Shown piece after piece: positions 53,047 through 63,115 of a stretch of 64,000 bases of DNA. The notes beneath the pieces were generated by a model. The model did no database searches and was not told the DNA's origin. It saw only the letters and a program-made list of their open reading frames with translations. The stretch is taken from the NCBI GenBank assembly GCA_944321015.1, contig CALUJS010000005.1, positions 1-64,000 on the forward strand, in the 5' to 3' direction. The stretch's first letter is position 1; each line of letters opens with the position of its first letter. The position numbers and the translations under genes are program-made. The DNA is from an uncultured Phocaeicola sp. (GTDB taxonomy: Bacteria > Bacteroidota > Bacteroidia > Bacteroidales > Bacteroidaceae).

Positions 53047-55881
53047 ATGAGACATATCTGGATACTATGGATGGGACTGATGCTGGCTGGATGTCTGAAC
53101 TTGCGCGCGCAGCAAATCATTGCCCTGGGGCGGAACAGCGACTTCCGCATGGTGAAAGTCACGGGACACGTGCAGCTGGAAGAGAGCGAGACCAAACGCA
53201 TGGTTCCGCTGCCCAACGCCAGCGTGCGCATCTATAACCTGACGGATTCCGTCTGTCAGACCAGCCGGGTGACCGACAAGGACGGCAACTTCACCCTCAT
53301 GGCCTATCCTTCGCGCAAGAGCGACTACGAAGTGCAGATTTCCTATCTGGGCACCGACACCTACACCTGCAAGCTGAGGCGGGTCAACATCATGCGGCTG
53401 GACACGGTCACCCTGCACGAGAAACCCATCACGATGGAAGAAGCCGTCATCGTGGCCAAGTTGAAGAAGATGCGCATCCTGGGCGATACGACCATTTTCA
53501 ACGCCGATGCCTTCCGCGTGTCCGAGGGCGCAGTCCTGCTGGAGCTGGTGCGCAGGCTGCCCGGACTCCGCATTTCCGAAGGGAAGATGACCTATCAGGG
53601 GAAGGACATCAACGAGATATTGGTCAACGGCGAGAAATTCTTTGCCGACGACATCAGCGTGGCTCTCCAGAACATGCCCGTGAATCTGCTCAAGGAGGTG
53701 CGCATCTATGACAAGAAGAGCGAGAAGGCCGAACAGACCGGAGTGGATGACGGACAGCGCACCACCGTGATGGATCTCAAGACCAAGCAGGAACTGAGCG
53801 ACGCGCTCATGGCAAACGTCAGTGCCGGGGCCGGCGACCAGGGACTGTACGGGCTTAACGGCATGTTCAATTACTTTGAGAGCGGGGGCGACAACGCCTC
53901 GGCCTTTGCCAACCAACACAACACGCCCAACGACATCGGCATGGATCCTCTGGCCGGCGGCATGTGGAGCGGGAGCATGTTCAGCTTCGGCGGAAGTCCC
54001 ATGAGCCAGCTGTCCCGCAGGGCGGGCGGAAGCGTGGGGCACAAGTTCGGCAAAGTGGACGTGAGCGCCAACGTAATCTATGATGACAGTTCCAGAGACA
54101 CGCGCACCGCCACCGAGTCGGAGAGCTATCTGCCGTCGGGCAACACCTATTCCTACTCCATGGCCGGGAGCGGCAGCGGCGGAGACAACCTCAACGTGAA
54201 CCTCAACATCAACGGCGAACTCACCGAGCGTCTGTTTGTCACCGGCTCGTTCTCCTATGCGCGGATGCACAATCAGAGCATCAGCGAGTCGCTCAACGCG
54301 ACCTTCAACACCCCGCCCGGCGTCGACGACCCCCTCGCGCAGGATGACGCCATCCCCCAGTCGGCCAAGGTGAACCGCACGGACAACCGCTCGATGAACC
54401 GTGGCAACGACGATGCCTTCAACGGGATGCTGATGCTCACCCACCGCTTCCGCAAGGACAAGCGCAGCCTGACACTGCAACTCACGGGCTATGGCGGAGG
54501 CAACACGTCGCGCTCCTTCCAACGCTCCGCCACGCGCTACTATCAGCTGGGCGACTCCATCCTGAGGCAAGACCGCTTCAGCCTGAACTCGTCGCACATG
54601 CCGAACCTCACCACCGAGCTGTCCTATCACGAGCCGCTCACCGCGCATTTGGGCCTGGAGCTGTCCTATGGCTTCGACATCAGCCGCGAGAAGAGCGACA
54701 ACGACATCTTCGACTTGGGGCGGTTCCCCGTGGCAGACGGGGAGAGGCCCCTCGGCTCGCTGCCCGAAGGTTACGAATCCGCGCGCATCGACTCCCTGAG
54801 CAGCCGCGACAACGAGCTGGAGCGCACGCACCACGTGGGCATCTCGCTCGACCTGAACCTCGATAAGTGGCTCCTCAACGCCTCTTTCTCCCTGAACCGG
54901 CGGGAGCAGGTCATCAACATGGCGCAGCGGGGGCGCGACATCGACACCACCCTGAACCGGCTGACCTACGACGCGCACATGATGGCCCGCTATTTCAGCG
55001 ACAAACTCAGCATCTCGCTGACCTATAACGGCTCGTCGCGCATCCCCACCATAACCCAGCTTGTTCCCATTGTGGACAACGACAACCCCCTCTACGTCAC
55101 CATGGGAAACCCCGACCTGAAGTCGTCCTACACCCATCACGTCAACGCCAATGTCCGCTACGGCCGCTTCTGGCTCAACGCCTCCATGCAACAGACGTTC
55201 AACAGCATCGACTATGTGACGACCTACGACCCCGTCAGCGGTGTGCGCACAAGCCGTCCCGACAACATCAACGGGCAGTGGAATGTCATGACCGATTTGG
55301 GTTACAGTCACGACTGGGAGCAGTTCGGCATCGAGGGCGAGACCGGCTATACCTATTCCCGCATGCCCGGCTATGTGGAGGTCGACACACACATCACGCG
55401 TGAGACCGTCCGCCGCAACATCATCCGGCAGATGTTGAGAGGAAGCTACACCCCGGAATGGGGCGAGTTCATCCTCACCGCCTCGGCCAACTTCGACTGC
55501 ACCCGCGCCAAGGTGCAGCGTCAGAGCGACAACAACACGCGCACCTATTCCCTGATGGCCGAGGCCGGCGTCTACCTGCCGTGGAACATCCGCCTGGGGA
55601 CCAACTTCAACAGCATTACGCGCCAGGGCTATCTCTCCGACGAGTCGAACGGCACGGAGTTTCTGTGGAACGCCAACGCGTCGTGGAGCTTCCTCAAGAA
55701 GAAGCAGGCCTCGCTGAAGCTCGAAGTGTACGACATACTCCGGCGGGCCACCAACCTCCAGTCGACCACCCACGCCACGGGCACCACGCAAACACGCTCG
55801 CACGGCATAAACAGCTACGTGCTCCTTTCGTTCCACTATCGTTTCAACATGTTCGGCGGGAAAAAGGACGCTGAAAACTGA
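53047..55881 (+). CDS. Outer-membrane beta-barrel protein, TonB-receptor-like
   Basis: A 944-residue outer-membrane protein. A signal peptide (MGLMLAGCLNLRAQQ) is followed by a carboxypeptidase-regulatory-like Ig domain (about residues 33-108), a plug-like region (about 120-240, with LELVRRLPGLRIS and ILVNGEKFFADD), and a long barrel of the outer-membrane beta-barrel type ending in SYVLLSFHYRFNMFGG. No susD gene follows, so the substrate cannot be predicted and it may not be a SusC. Coding is rich in Gly/Asn/Ser loops. Confidence 0.88.
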   Translation: MRHIWILWMGLMLAGCLNLRAQQIIALGRNSDFRMVKVTGHVQLEESETKRMVPLPNASVRIYNLTDSVCQTSRVTDKDGNFTLMAYPSRKSDYEVQISYLGTDTYTCKLRRVNIMRLDTVTLHEKPITMEEAVIVAKLKKMRILGDTTIFNADAFRVSEGAVLLELVRRLPGLRISEGKMTYQGKDINEILVNGEKFFADDISVALQNMPVNLLKEVRIYDKKSEKAEQTGVDDGQRTTVMDLKTKQELSDALMANVSAGAGDQGLYGLNGMFNYFESGGDNASAFANQHNTPNDIGMDPLAGGMWSGSMFSFGGSPMSQLSRRAGGSVGHKFGKVDVSANVIYDDSSRDTRTATESESYLPSGNTYSYSMAGSGSGGDNLNVNLNINGELTERLFVTGSFSYARMHNQSISESLNATFNTPPGVDDPLAQDDAIPQSAKVNRTDNRSMNRGNDDAFNGMLMLTHRFRKDKRSLTLQLTGYGGGNTSRSFQRSATRYYQLGDSILRQDRFSLNSSHMPNLTTELSYHEPLTAHLGLELSYGFDISREKSDNDIFDLGRFPVADGERPLGSLPEGYESARIDSLSSRDNELERTHHVGISLDLNLDKWLLNASFSLNRREQVINMAQRGRDIDTTLNRLTYDAHMMARYFSDKLSISLTYNGSSRIPTITQLVPIVDNDNPLYVTMGNPDLKSSYTHHVNANVRYGRFWLNASMQQTFNSIDYVTTYDPVSGVRTSRPDNINGQWNVMTDLGYSHDWEQFGIEGETGYTYSRMPGYVEVDTHITRETVRRNIIRQMLRGSYTPEWGEFILTASANFDCTRAKVQRQSDNNTRTYSLMAEAGVYLPWNIRLGTNFNSITRQGYLSDESNGTEFLWNANASWSFLKKKQASLKLEVYDILRRATNLQSTTHATGTTQTRSHGINSYVLLSFHYRFNMFGGKKDAEN

Positions 55882-55943
55882 GCGGATACGTCGAAAAGGA
55901 CTATCTTTGTTGCTTGGTTTCACAAAACGAGAAAGGAAGTGAT

Positions 55944-58748
55944 ATGGCAGACAGCAAGTATATCGAGATAAAAGGAGCGCGTGTAAATAACCTGAAGAAC
56001 ATCGACGTGCGGATTCCCCGCAACAAGCTGGTGGTCATCACCGGCCTGTCGGGTTCGGGCAAGTCGTCACTGGCCTTCGACACCCTCTACGCCGAGGGGC
56101 AGCGCCGCTACGTGGAAAGCCTTTCGGCCTATGCCCGCCAGTTTCTGGGCCGCATGAGCAAGCCCGAGTGCGACTTCATCAAGGGCATTCCGCCCGCCAT
56201 AGCCATCGAGCAGAAGGTGAACAGCCGCAACCCCCGCTCCACCGTGGGCACCTCGACGGAGATATACGAATACCTGCGTCTGCTCTTCGCCCGGGTCGGC
56301 AAGACCTATTCGCCCATAAGCGGACAGCTGGTGAAGAAGCACACGACGGAGGACTTGGTGCAGTGCATGCTGTCCTATTCCAAAGGCACGCGCTACACGG
56401 TGTTGGCCCCCTTTCGCCCGCAGGAGGGACGCACCGTGCGCGAGCAGCTCGACATCGACCTGCAACAGGGTTTCACCCGCATCGAGGTCAACGGCGAGAT
56501 AGTCCGCATCGAGGACTATCAGCCCCGCGAGGGCGACACCTTGAACCTGCTCATCGACCGCATGGCCTGCGACGACAGCAAGGACAGCATCAGCCGCCTG
56601 ACCGACTCGGCCGAGACGGCATTCTACGAGGGCGACGGCACCTGTATGCTCCGCTTCTATCCCTCGCAAATCATCCACACCTTCTCCAAGAAATTCGAGG
56701 CCGACGGCATGACCTTCGAGGAGCCTTCCGACCAGATGTTCTCCTTCAACTCGCCTCTGGGCGCGTGTCCCGAATGCGAAGGCTTCGGCCGCGTCATCGG
56801 CATCGACGAGCATCTGGTCGTTCCCAACCGCGCCCTGAGCGTCTACGACGGGGCCGTCGTGTGCTGGCGCGGCGAGAAGATGGGCGAGTGGCGCGACGCC
56901 TTCATCCGTCAGGCGTCGGCGGTGGATTTCCCCATATTCGCCCCCTATTATGAACTGACGCAGGCCCAGCGGGATTACCTGTGGCACGGCGGGCGCGACA
57001 AGGTGTGCATCGACTCCTTCTTCCGCATGTTGGAAGAGAATCAGTACAAGATACAATATCGCGTCATGCTGGCCCGCTATCGGGGGAAGACGCTGTGTCC
57101 CGTGTGCCGGGGCACGCGCCTGAAGAAGGAAGCCGGATATGTGAAGGTGGGCGGACGCTCCATCTCGCAGTTGGTCGACATGTCCGTCACGGACCTGAAG
57201 GACTTCTTCGACCGGCTCGCGTTGGACGACCATGATACCCGCGTGGCGACCCGCATCCTCACCGAAATACGCAACCGACTGCAATTCCTGACCGACGTGG
57301 GCCTGGGATATCTCACCCTCAACCGTGCGAGCAACACACTTTCGGGAGGCGAGAGCCAGCGCATCAATCTTGCCACCTCGCTGGGCAGCAGCCTCGTCGG
57401 CTCCCTGTATATTCTGGACGAGCCCAGCATCGGCCTGCACAGTCGCGACACCGACCGGCTCATACGCGTGCTCCGTCAGCTTCAGCAGCTGGGCAACACG
57501 GTGGTCGTCGTCGAGCACGACGAGGAGATAATCCGCGCCGCCGACTACATCATCGACATCGGGCCGAAGGCCGGGCGCCTGGGCGGACGGGTCGTCTACG
57601 AGGGCGACATGAACGACCTGCGCCCGGGCAGCGACAGCTACACCGTGCGCTACCTGCTGGGCGAGAAGCGGATTCCCCTGCCGCCCCATCACCGCACGTG
57701 GAACAACTACATCGACGTGCGCGGCGCGCGCGAGAACAACCTGCGCGGCATCGACGTCCGCTTTCCCCTCAACGTGATGACCGTCGTGACGGGAGTGAGC
57801 GGTTCGGGCAAATCGACGCTGGTCACCAACATCCTCTATCGGGCCCTGAAGCGCGAGTATGGCGAGGGGACCGAGCGTCCGGGCGAATACGTCGCACTGG
57901 AGGGCGACATACGCGCCGCGAAGGAAGTCGAGTTCGTCGACCAGAACCCCATAGGCAAATCCTCGCGCAGCAACCCCGTGACCTACATCAAGGCCTACGA
58001 CGACATACGCCGCCTCTATGCCGAACAGCCCTTGGCCAAACAGATGGGATTCACCCCCGGCCACTTCTCGTTCAACACCGACGGGGGCCGTTGCGAAGAA
58101 TGCAAGGGCGAGGGGACCGTCACCGTCGAGATGCAATTCATGGCCGACCTGGCGCTTGAGTGCGAGTCGTGCCACGGCAAGCGCTTCAAGAAGGAGATTC
58201 TGGAAGTGAAGTTCAACGACTGCAACATATACGACACGCTCGAGATGACCGTCGACCAGGCCGTCGAGTTCTTCACCCGCCACGGACAGGCGAAAATCGC
58301 CCGCAAGCTCCTGCCCCTGCAGGCCGTGGGCCTGGGATACGTCAAGCTGGGACAGTCGTCGTCCACCCTCTCGGGCGGCGAAAACCAGCGCGTCAAGCTG
58401 GCCTACTTCCTCAGCATCGAGAAGGCCGCGCCGACGATATTCATCTTCGACGAGCCCACCACCGGACTCCATTTCCACGACATCAAGAAACTGCTCGAGG
58501 CCTTCGACGCCCTTATCCGCCGCGGCCATACGGTGATAATCATCGAACACAACATGGACGTCATCAAGTGTGCCGACTATGTCATCGACCTCGGCCCGGA
58601 GGGAGGCGCGCGCGGCGGAAGCCTCGTCGTGGCCGGAACGCCGGAGGAGGTCGCCGCCTGTCCGGATTCGTACACCGGCCGTTTCCTGAAAGAGAAGCTG
58701 CGGGCCGACGCCCGGGAGGCTTCCGTCGCTCCGTTTTCCCATGGATAG
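55944..58748 (+). CDS. uvrA: Excinuclease ABC subunit A
   Basis: DNA damage sensor of nucleotide excision repair. The 934-residue protein starts at [20 protein letters not shown] (ATG 55944) with a GAAAGGAAG ribosome site. It has two ABC ATPase modules: Walker [14 protein letters not shown] and [13 protein letters not shown], and signatures [14 protein letters not shown] and [14 protein letters not shown]. Zinc modules are CPECEGFG with CPVCRGTR, and CEECKGEGT with [17 protein letters not shown] just upstream (about 55902-55909) fits a promoter box. Confidence 0.98.
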   Translation: MADSKYIEIKGARVNNLKNIDVRIPRNKLVVITGLSGSGKSSLAFDTLYAEGQRRYVESLSAYARQFLGRMSKPECDFIKGIPPAIAIEQKVNSRNPRSTVGTSTEIYEYLRLLFARVGKTYSPISGQLVKKHTTEDLVQCMLSYSKGTRYTVLAPFRPQEGRTVREQLDIDLQQGFTRIEVNGEIVRIEDYQPREGDTLNLLIDRMACDDSKDSISRLTDSAETAFYEGDGTCMLRFYPSQIIHTFSKKFEADGMTFEEPSDQMFSFNSPLGACPECEGFGRVIGIDEHLVVPNRALSVYDGAVVCWRGEKMGEWRDAFIRQASAVDFPIFAPYYELTQAQRDYLWHGGRDKVCIDSFFRMLEENQYKIQYRVMLARYRGKTLCPVCRGTRLKKEAGYVKVGGRSISQLVDMSVTDLKDFFDRLALDDHDTRVATRILTEIRNRLQFLTDVGLGYLTLNRASNTLSGGESQRINLATSLGSSLVGSLYILDEPSIGLHSRDTDRLIRVLRQLQQLGNTVVVVEHDEEIIRAADYIIDIGPKAGRLGGRVVYEGDMNDLRPGSDSYTVRYLLGEKRIPLPPHHRTWNNYIDVRGARENNLRGIDVRFPLNVMTVVTGVSGSGKSTLVTNILYRALKREYGEGTERPGEYVALEGDIRAAKEVEFVDQNPIGKSSRSNPVTYIKAYDDIRRLYAEQPLAKQMGFTPGHFSFNTDGGRCEECKGEGTVTVEMQFMADLALECESCHGKRFKKEILEVKFNDCNIYDTLEMTVDQAVEFFTRHGQAKIARKLLPLQAVGLGYVKLGQSSSTLSGGENQRVKLAYFLSIEKAAPTIFIFDEPTTGLHFHDIKKLLEAFDALIRRGHTVIIIEHNMDVIKCADYVIDLGPEGGARGGSLVVAGTPEEVAACPDSYTGRFLKEKLRADAREASVAPFSHG

Positions 58749-58903
58749 AATCCGCTGACTACATCCTTCCCGACATCCTTCCGCCGGTCCGTGGGGGATT
58801 GGCGCAATCGCCCCGTGTGGAGGAACGGGGTGCGAGGCGGCTGCCGTATGCAGGCCGTCCGGCTCTCCTTTTTGTAAATAATTAGTCAAACTGATTCCTT
58901 GCC

Positions 58904-59035
58904 GGGGACACCCCGTTTTCCCGTCGGGGACACACGAGGTCCTCGTGGGGGACAAACGAGACCCTCGTGGGGGACAAACGAGGCCCTCGTCGGGGACAAA
59001 CGGGAGGCTCGTGGGGGACAAACGACAACCGCTTG
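58904..59035. repeat. Second 22-bp tandem repeat family, six units
   Basis: Exactly six 22-base units start with GGGGACA at 58904, 58926, 58948, 58970, 58992 and 59014. Units 2-4 have a palindromic ACGAGGnCCTCGT-like core; units 1 and 6 are more diverged. The sequence is unrelated to the ATATGG family although the period is the same. It lies in the convergent gap after uvrA; the flanks to 58749 and 59193 show no gene. Confidence 0.95.
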
Positions 59036-59193
59036 TCTGTCAACGCGTTGCAAACGGGGCTGACGAGGAGGGGCGAAGAGAGGGGGAAGATGGGTTTGTG
59101 TGATTTTTTGGAAACGCGAGCAACCGGCCGTCAACGCCCTGCTGTGTCCCTGCCGCAGTGGCGATGCGCCGCCGCGCATGTGCGGCCCGGAGA

Positions 59194-59236
59194 CAAAAAG
59201 ACGAGGACATCTGTCGCGAAGCAGATGCCCTCGTCC
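59194..59236 (-). terminator. Terminator of the GH78-BNR gene
   Basis: On the minus strand GACGAGGGCATCTG and CAGATGTCCTCGTC make a 14-base stem with one mismatch and an 8-base loop, followed by TTTTT. It lies about 30 bases past the stop. Confidence 0.85.
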
Positions 59237-59266
59237 TTGTGTTATGACGGGATGGATGCGGGTCGG

Positions 59267-62200
59267 TTACAGCGCGAGTTCCACATATTTGATGCGCTGG
59301 CGGCGCCACGTGTAGGCCACGTGGACCTTGCCGTCCTTGCCCTGAATCACCGCCGGATAGGAATATTGGCTCACGGGGCTGTCTTCGAGGGTGATGACGT
59401 GTTTCCAGTTCACGCCGTCGTCCGAGATGGCCACGCTGAGCGGCGTGCGTGCGCCTTTGGGCGTGCCGGGGATGGTCTCGAAGTTGTTGTAGACGAGGAC
59501 GTGGCGTCCGTCCTTCAGGGTCACGGCGTCGAGCCCGGAATTGTTGTTCTCCACGTCGAGCAGGGTTACCTTGCTCCACGTTTCACCGTTGTCGCTGCTC
59601 CAGCTGGCGGCCACTTTGGCGTTGCGCGTGCGGCAGACCACCTGCAGGCGTCCGTCCTTGTGGCGCAGGATGGCGGGCTGGATGCAGTAGATGGGCTTCG
59701 CGCCCCCGCCCTTGATGGCCTCGCCGGCCTCCATGTCGTCCTCGTTGGCGGCTCCCGCCTTGCGGAACTGGGTGGGGACGGAGAGTTCGGCCTCCACCGG
59801 TCCTGCCTTGCGCCAGGTGCGTCCCTGGTCGTCGGAGATTTCAAAGTGGATTTTCCATCCGCCCGACTCGGTGCTGCTGGGGCAGATGATGCGTCCGGCC
59901 ACGTATTCGGGCTTGTTCTTCGACGGTCCCAGGAATCCTTCGGGCATGGCTTCGGGCTTGCTCCACGTCTTGCCGCCGTCGGTCGAGCGGATGATGTAGG
60001 CTTTCCAGTCGGCCACGTTCTTGCCGACCTTGTAGAACAGGAGCAGGTCGCCGCCGGGCACCTGGAAGATGACCGGGTTCCAGCACGCCTTGCGTTCGGT
60101 GGCGCTGATGACGCCGTCGGCCACCTGCACGGGGGCTTCCCATTCGGTCGCGCCTTTCGGTTTGCGGCTCACCCAGATGCATACGTCGGGGTTGCGCTCG
60201 CGTGTGCCGCCGAAGTAGGTGGCCACGAGGTCACCCTTTGTGGTTTCGGCCAGGCTGACCGAGTGGGCCTGCGGGAAGGGGGCGGATTCGTAGAGGAACT
60301 GCGATTCGACGATGCCTTCCCGGTCTTTGCCCAATGACGGGTCGATGTCGACCGACAGGCGGTAGGCTCCCGGCTGCACGCGCCACACGGAGCGGTTGCC
60401 CTCGCCTCGGACGTAGGTCACGCCGTCCAGCTTCACGGCTTGCTCGTCGAGCGTGGGCAGATAGACCAGCGCCGTGGTGTTGCAGGGCACGGTGATGTCC
60501 CAGTCAAGATGCATGAGGTTCTTCTTCCAGTGGCTCGCCACCTTGCCGTAAGGCGTCATGTAGGATGCGTTCACGCTGCTCAGTTCCTCGATGGAGAAGT
60601 CGGGCGCCATGCGTATTTCCTTGTATCCCGGTTGGGCGGGTGCTATGCCGGCCAGGTCGGCATAATACCACAGCAGGAGGTCGCCCAGCTGCATCACGTG
60701 GTTGGCGCTGTTCATCTTCGGGCTGGCCTTGTCGCCGTTCCAGAGTTCCCAGATGGTGGTTGCTCCCTGCTCAATCATGTAGCCGAAGCTGGGATAGGTC
60801 TTCTGGTTGTTGATGACGTAGGCCACGTCGCCTCGTCCCATGCGGGTCAGTTCGCGCATAATCCACGAGCCGCCGATGAGGCCCCAGCTGACGTGCTCCT
60901 TGGTGGCATTGATTTTGGCGATGACGTTCTTCTCCACTTCGTGTTGGTATTCGGCGGGCACCATGTCGAAGGCCAGCGGCAGGACGTTGGCCGTCACGGT
61001 GTTGTTGCCATAGAAGATGCTGTCGGGGTAGAGCCAGTGGCCCGGTGCGGGCGATGTGCCCTTCTTGACCGTCAGATAGGTGTCGTTGAATGCTTTCTGC
61101 ACTCCGACGGCTTCTGCCTCGTAGGCCTTGGCCTCGCTTTCCCGGCCGAGCAGGCGGGCAAACTTCGCCATCAGGGAGAGCGTCTTGTAGTAGTAGGCCG
61201 TCACGATGAGTCCCTTGTCGGTCTGGCGTGCCGGGTCTTGGGCATGAATCAGCTCAAGCGATTCGGGCGGCATGCACCAGTCGCCGAACTTGAATTTCGT
61301 GATGAGGTTCTTGTCGTTCTTGTACTCCTTCTTCATGTAGGCCATCCATTTGACAAGCGTCGGATAGCTGTCTGCGATGGGTTGCGCGTCGCCATACTGC
61401 TCATACAGCATGTTGCAGATAATCGGCAGGGCCACGGGCCAGGTGATGTCGTCGGTGTAGTAGTTGTAGTATGCCGGCGACATGTCGGGCAGGCTTCCGT
61501 CCTCGCGCTGCGAGTCGCAGATGTCCTTCATCCATTTGGCATAGAGCGCATGGTTGCCGAAGAGGTAGCTCTCGCTCCAGGCCGTCATGGTGCGGTCGCC
61601 CAGCCACGGCTGGCGTTCGTTGCGCTGCGGGCAGTCGAGCGGCATGCCCTTGTAGTTGGAGGCGATGCCCCACCAGGCGTTACGGAAGATTTGGTTGAAC
61701 AGCGGGTTGGAGCACTCGAACGTGCCGGTGTTCTCCATCTCGTCATATATCAGCTCGGCCGTAAAGTCCGACAGTTGCGGGTCTTTGTAGCCTGTCACCT
61801 CGATGTAGCGGAAGCCGTGGGTGGTGAAGCGTGCCGACCATTCGCGGCCATTCTCTTGTCCGTTGCAAATGTAGACGTCGGTGCTGCGTGCGTCGCGGAA
61901 TCCGGCCACGTTCAATTGGCTGCCGTCGGCGGTGAGCAGCTCGGCGTAGCGCATACGGATGGTGTCGCCTGCCGCGCCGTTACGCACTTTCATGCGCACC
62001 CATCCGGCCATGTTCTGTCCGAAGTCCACGATGTAGCGGTCGCCGTGTTGCTTGATGGACACGGCTTTGACTTCGCCCATGATTTTCATGTTGGGCGACT
62101 GTGCGCCGTGGAGTGCTCCGTAGGGGAGAGACACGCGCTGCGCGGTGTGCCACTTGCTGTCGTCATAGCCTGCGGTTGTCCATGCGCCCAGTTCCTTGCG

Positions 62201-63109
62201 GGCGTCGTATTCCTCGCCGTCGTACTCGTTGTTGCTGCGTATGGGGCCTTCGGCGGTGAGCTTCCAGTCTTTCTCGTTCGTGCTGACCGTCTGCTTCGTG
62301 CCGTCGGCATACTCGATGATGAGATTCATGCGCACCTTGGGGTAGCCGAACTGGACAATCTTGTAGGGCTTGTAGTTCTGGCGCATGGTGTAGAAACGTC
62401 CGTTGCCCAGCACGATGCCGATGGCATTGTCTTGTGTCAGGAGTGAGGTGACGTCAAACGAGTTGTAGAGCACCGTGCGTCGATAGTCCGTGGGGGCGGG
62501 AGCCATCACCTGGTCGCCCACCAGCTGTCCGTTGATGAACAGCTCGTAAAGGCCCAGGCCGGAGATGTGCACCGTGGCGCGTTTGATGTCGGCTTTAGCC
62601 TGAAATTCTGTGCGCAGGTAGCGTGCGCTCAGGCGGCTGTGGGTCACCTCCTTGTCCCAGGGGAAAGGAGCGTCCCAGCCAATCCAGCGTCCGGACCAAT
62701 GGCTTTCGCCCAGAATGCCCATGCCCCACGATGCGGGTTGGCTCCATTCGCTTTCACCACGTGTGGTGTAGACCTTTACCTTCCAGAAGCAGCGTTGGTT
62801 GCTTTTCAGCTCTTTGCCTCCGTAGGGCACGTAGAGGGACTGGTCGGAGTTCACCCGGCCGGAGTCCCATAAGTCGCCTTCGCCTGCTGCCAGCTTCTCG
62901 GGCGAGCTGGCTACCAGGATGTGGTAGCCGCTCTGCATCACCGCCTGTTCGTCGGATTCGATTACCCAGCTCAGGCGCGGGCGTTCGCTTTCGATGCTCA
63001 GGGGTGTGGCCTGCCCGTCGGTAAGCAGGCGGGTGGTTTTCACGCCGGCCTGCAACCCGACAGACAGCAACAGGGCAGCCACGAGGGCTTTACATCTGTC
63101 TATTCTCAT
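59267..63109 (-). CDS. GH78 alpha-L-rhamnosidase fused to a BNR/sialidase-like propeller
   Basis: A 1280-residue exported bifunctional candidate. After a signal peptide (ALVAALLLSVGLQAG), residues about 25-900 form a GH78 rhamnosidase with an N-terminal beta-sandwich, the (alpha/alpha)6 barrel with DCPQRNERQPWLGDRT (general acid region) and GATTIWELWNGD (base candidate). Residues about 930-1280 are a BNR propeller with four Asp-box-like repeats (STDGGKTW, SDDQGRTW, SSDNGETW, SDDGVNW). A sialidase activity is not proven; the family is broad. It is adjacent to a GH140-like gene, which suggests pectin (rhamnogalacturonan) breakdown. Confidence 0.9.
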   Translation of the reverse strand: MRIDRCKALVAALLLSVGLQAGVKTTRLLTDGQATPLSIESERPRLSWVIESDEQAVMQSGYHILVASSPEKLAAGEGDLWDSGRVNSDQSLYVPYGGKELKSNQRCFWKVKVYTTRGESEWSQPASWGMGILGESHWSGRWIGWDAPFPWDKEVTHSRLSARYLRTEFQAKADIKRATVHISGLGLYELFINGQLVGDQVMAPAPTDYRRTVLYNSFDVTSLLTQDNAIGIVLGNGRFYTMRQNYKPYKIVQFGYPKVRMNLIIEYADGTKQTVSTNEKDWKLTAEGPIRSNNEYDGEEYDARKELGAWTTAGYDDSKWHTAQRVSLPYGALHGAQSPNMKIMGEVKAVSIKQHGDRYIVDFGQNMAGWVRMKVRNGAAGDTIRMRYAELLTADGSQLNVAGFRDARSTDVYICNGQENGREWSARFTTHGFRYIEVTGYKDPQLSDFTAELIYDEMENTGTFECSNPLFNQIFRNAWWGIASNYKGMPLDCPQRNERQPWLGDRTMTAWSESYLFGNHALYAKWMKDICDSQREDGSLPDMSPAYYNYYTDDITWPVALPIICNMLYEQYGDAQPIADSYPTLVKWMAYMKKEYKNDKNLITKFKFGDWCMPPESLELIHAQDPARQTDKGLIVTAYYYKTLSLMAKFARLLGRESEAKAYEAEAVGVQKAFNDTYLTVKKGTSPAPGHWLYPDSIFYGNNTVTANVLPLAFDMVPAEYQHEVEKNVIAKINATKEHVSWGLIGGSWIMRELTRMGRGDVAYVINNQKTYPSFGYMIEQGATTIWELWNGDKASPKMNSANHVMQLGDLLLWYYADLAGIAPAQPGYKEIRMAPDFSIEELSSVNASYMTPYGKVASHWKKNLMHLDWDITVPCNTTALVYLPTLDEQAVKLDGVTYVRGEGNRSVWRVQPGAYRLSVDIDPSLGKDREGIVESQFLYESAPFPQAHSVSLAETTKGDLVATYFGGTRERNPDVCIWVSRKPKGATEWEAPVQVADGVISATERKACWNPVIFQVPGGDLLLFYKVGKNVADWKAYIIRSTDGGKTWSKPEAMPEGFLGPSKNKPEYVAGRIICPSSTESGGWKIHFEISDDQGRTWRKAGPVEAELSVPTQFRKAGAANEDDMEAGEAIKGGGAKPIYCIQPAILRHKDGRLQVVCRTRNAKVAASWSSDNGETWSKVTLLDVENNNSGLDAVTLKDGRHVLVYNNFETIPGTPKGARTPLSVAISDDGVNWKHVITLEDSPVSQYSYPAVIQGKDGKVHVAYTWRRQRIKYVELAL

Positions 63110-63115
63110 AACACT

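Noticed and set aside
53065..55923. A very long open frame antisense to the outer-membrane barrel gene (and similar ones opposite uvrA at 56067-59021 and opposite the glycosyltransferase gene at 30297-31703)
   Set aside because: They mirror genuine GC-rich genes in codon phase, have low-complexity composition and no family motifs, and lack promoters or ribosome sites.
58904..59035. GGGGACA array as a short coding repeat
   Set aside because: A 22-base period is not a multiple of three and shifts frame at every unit, and no start signal or family match is present.
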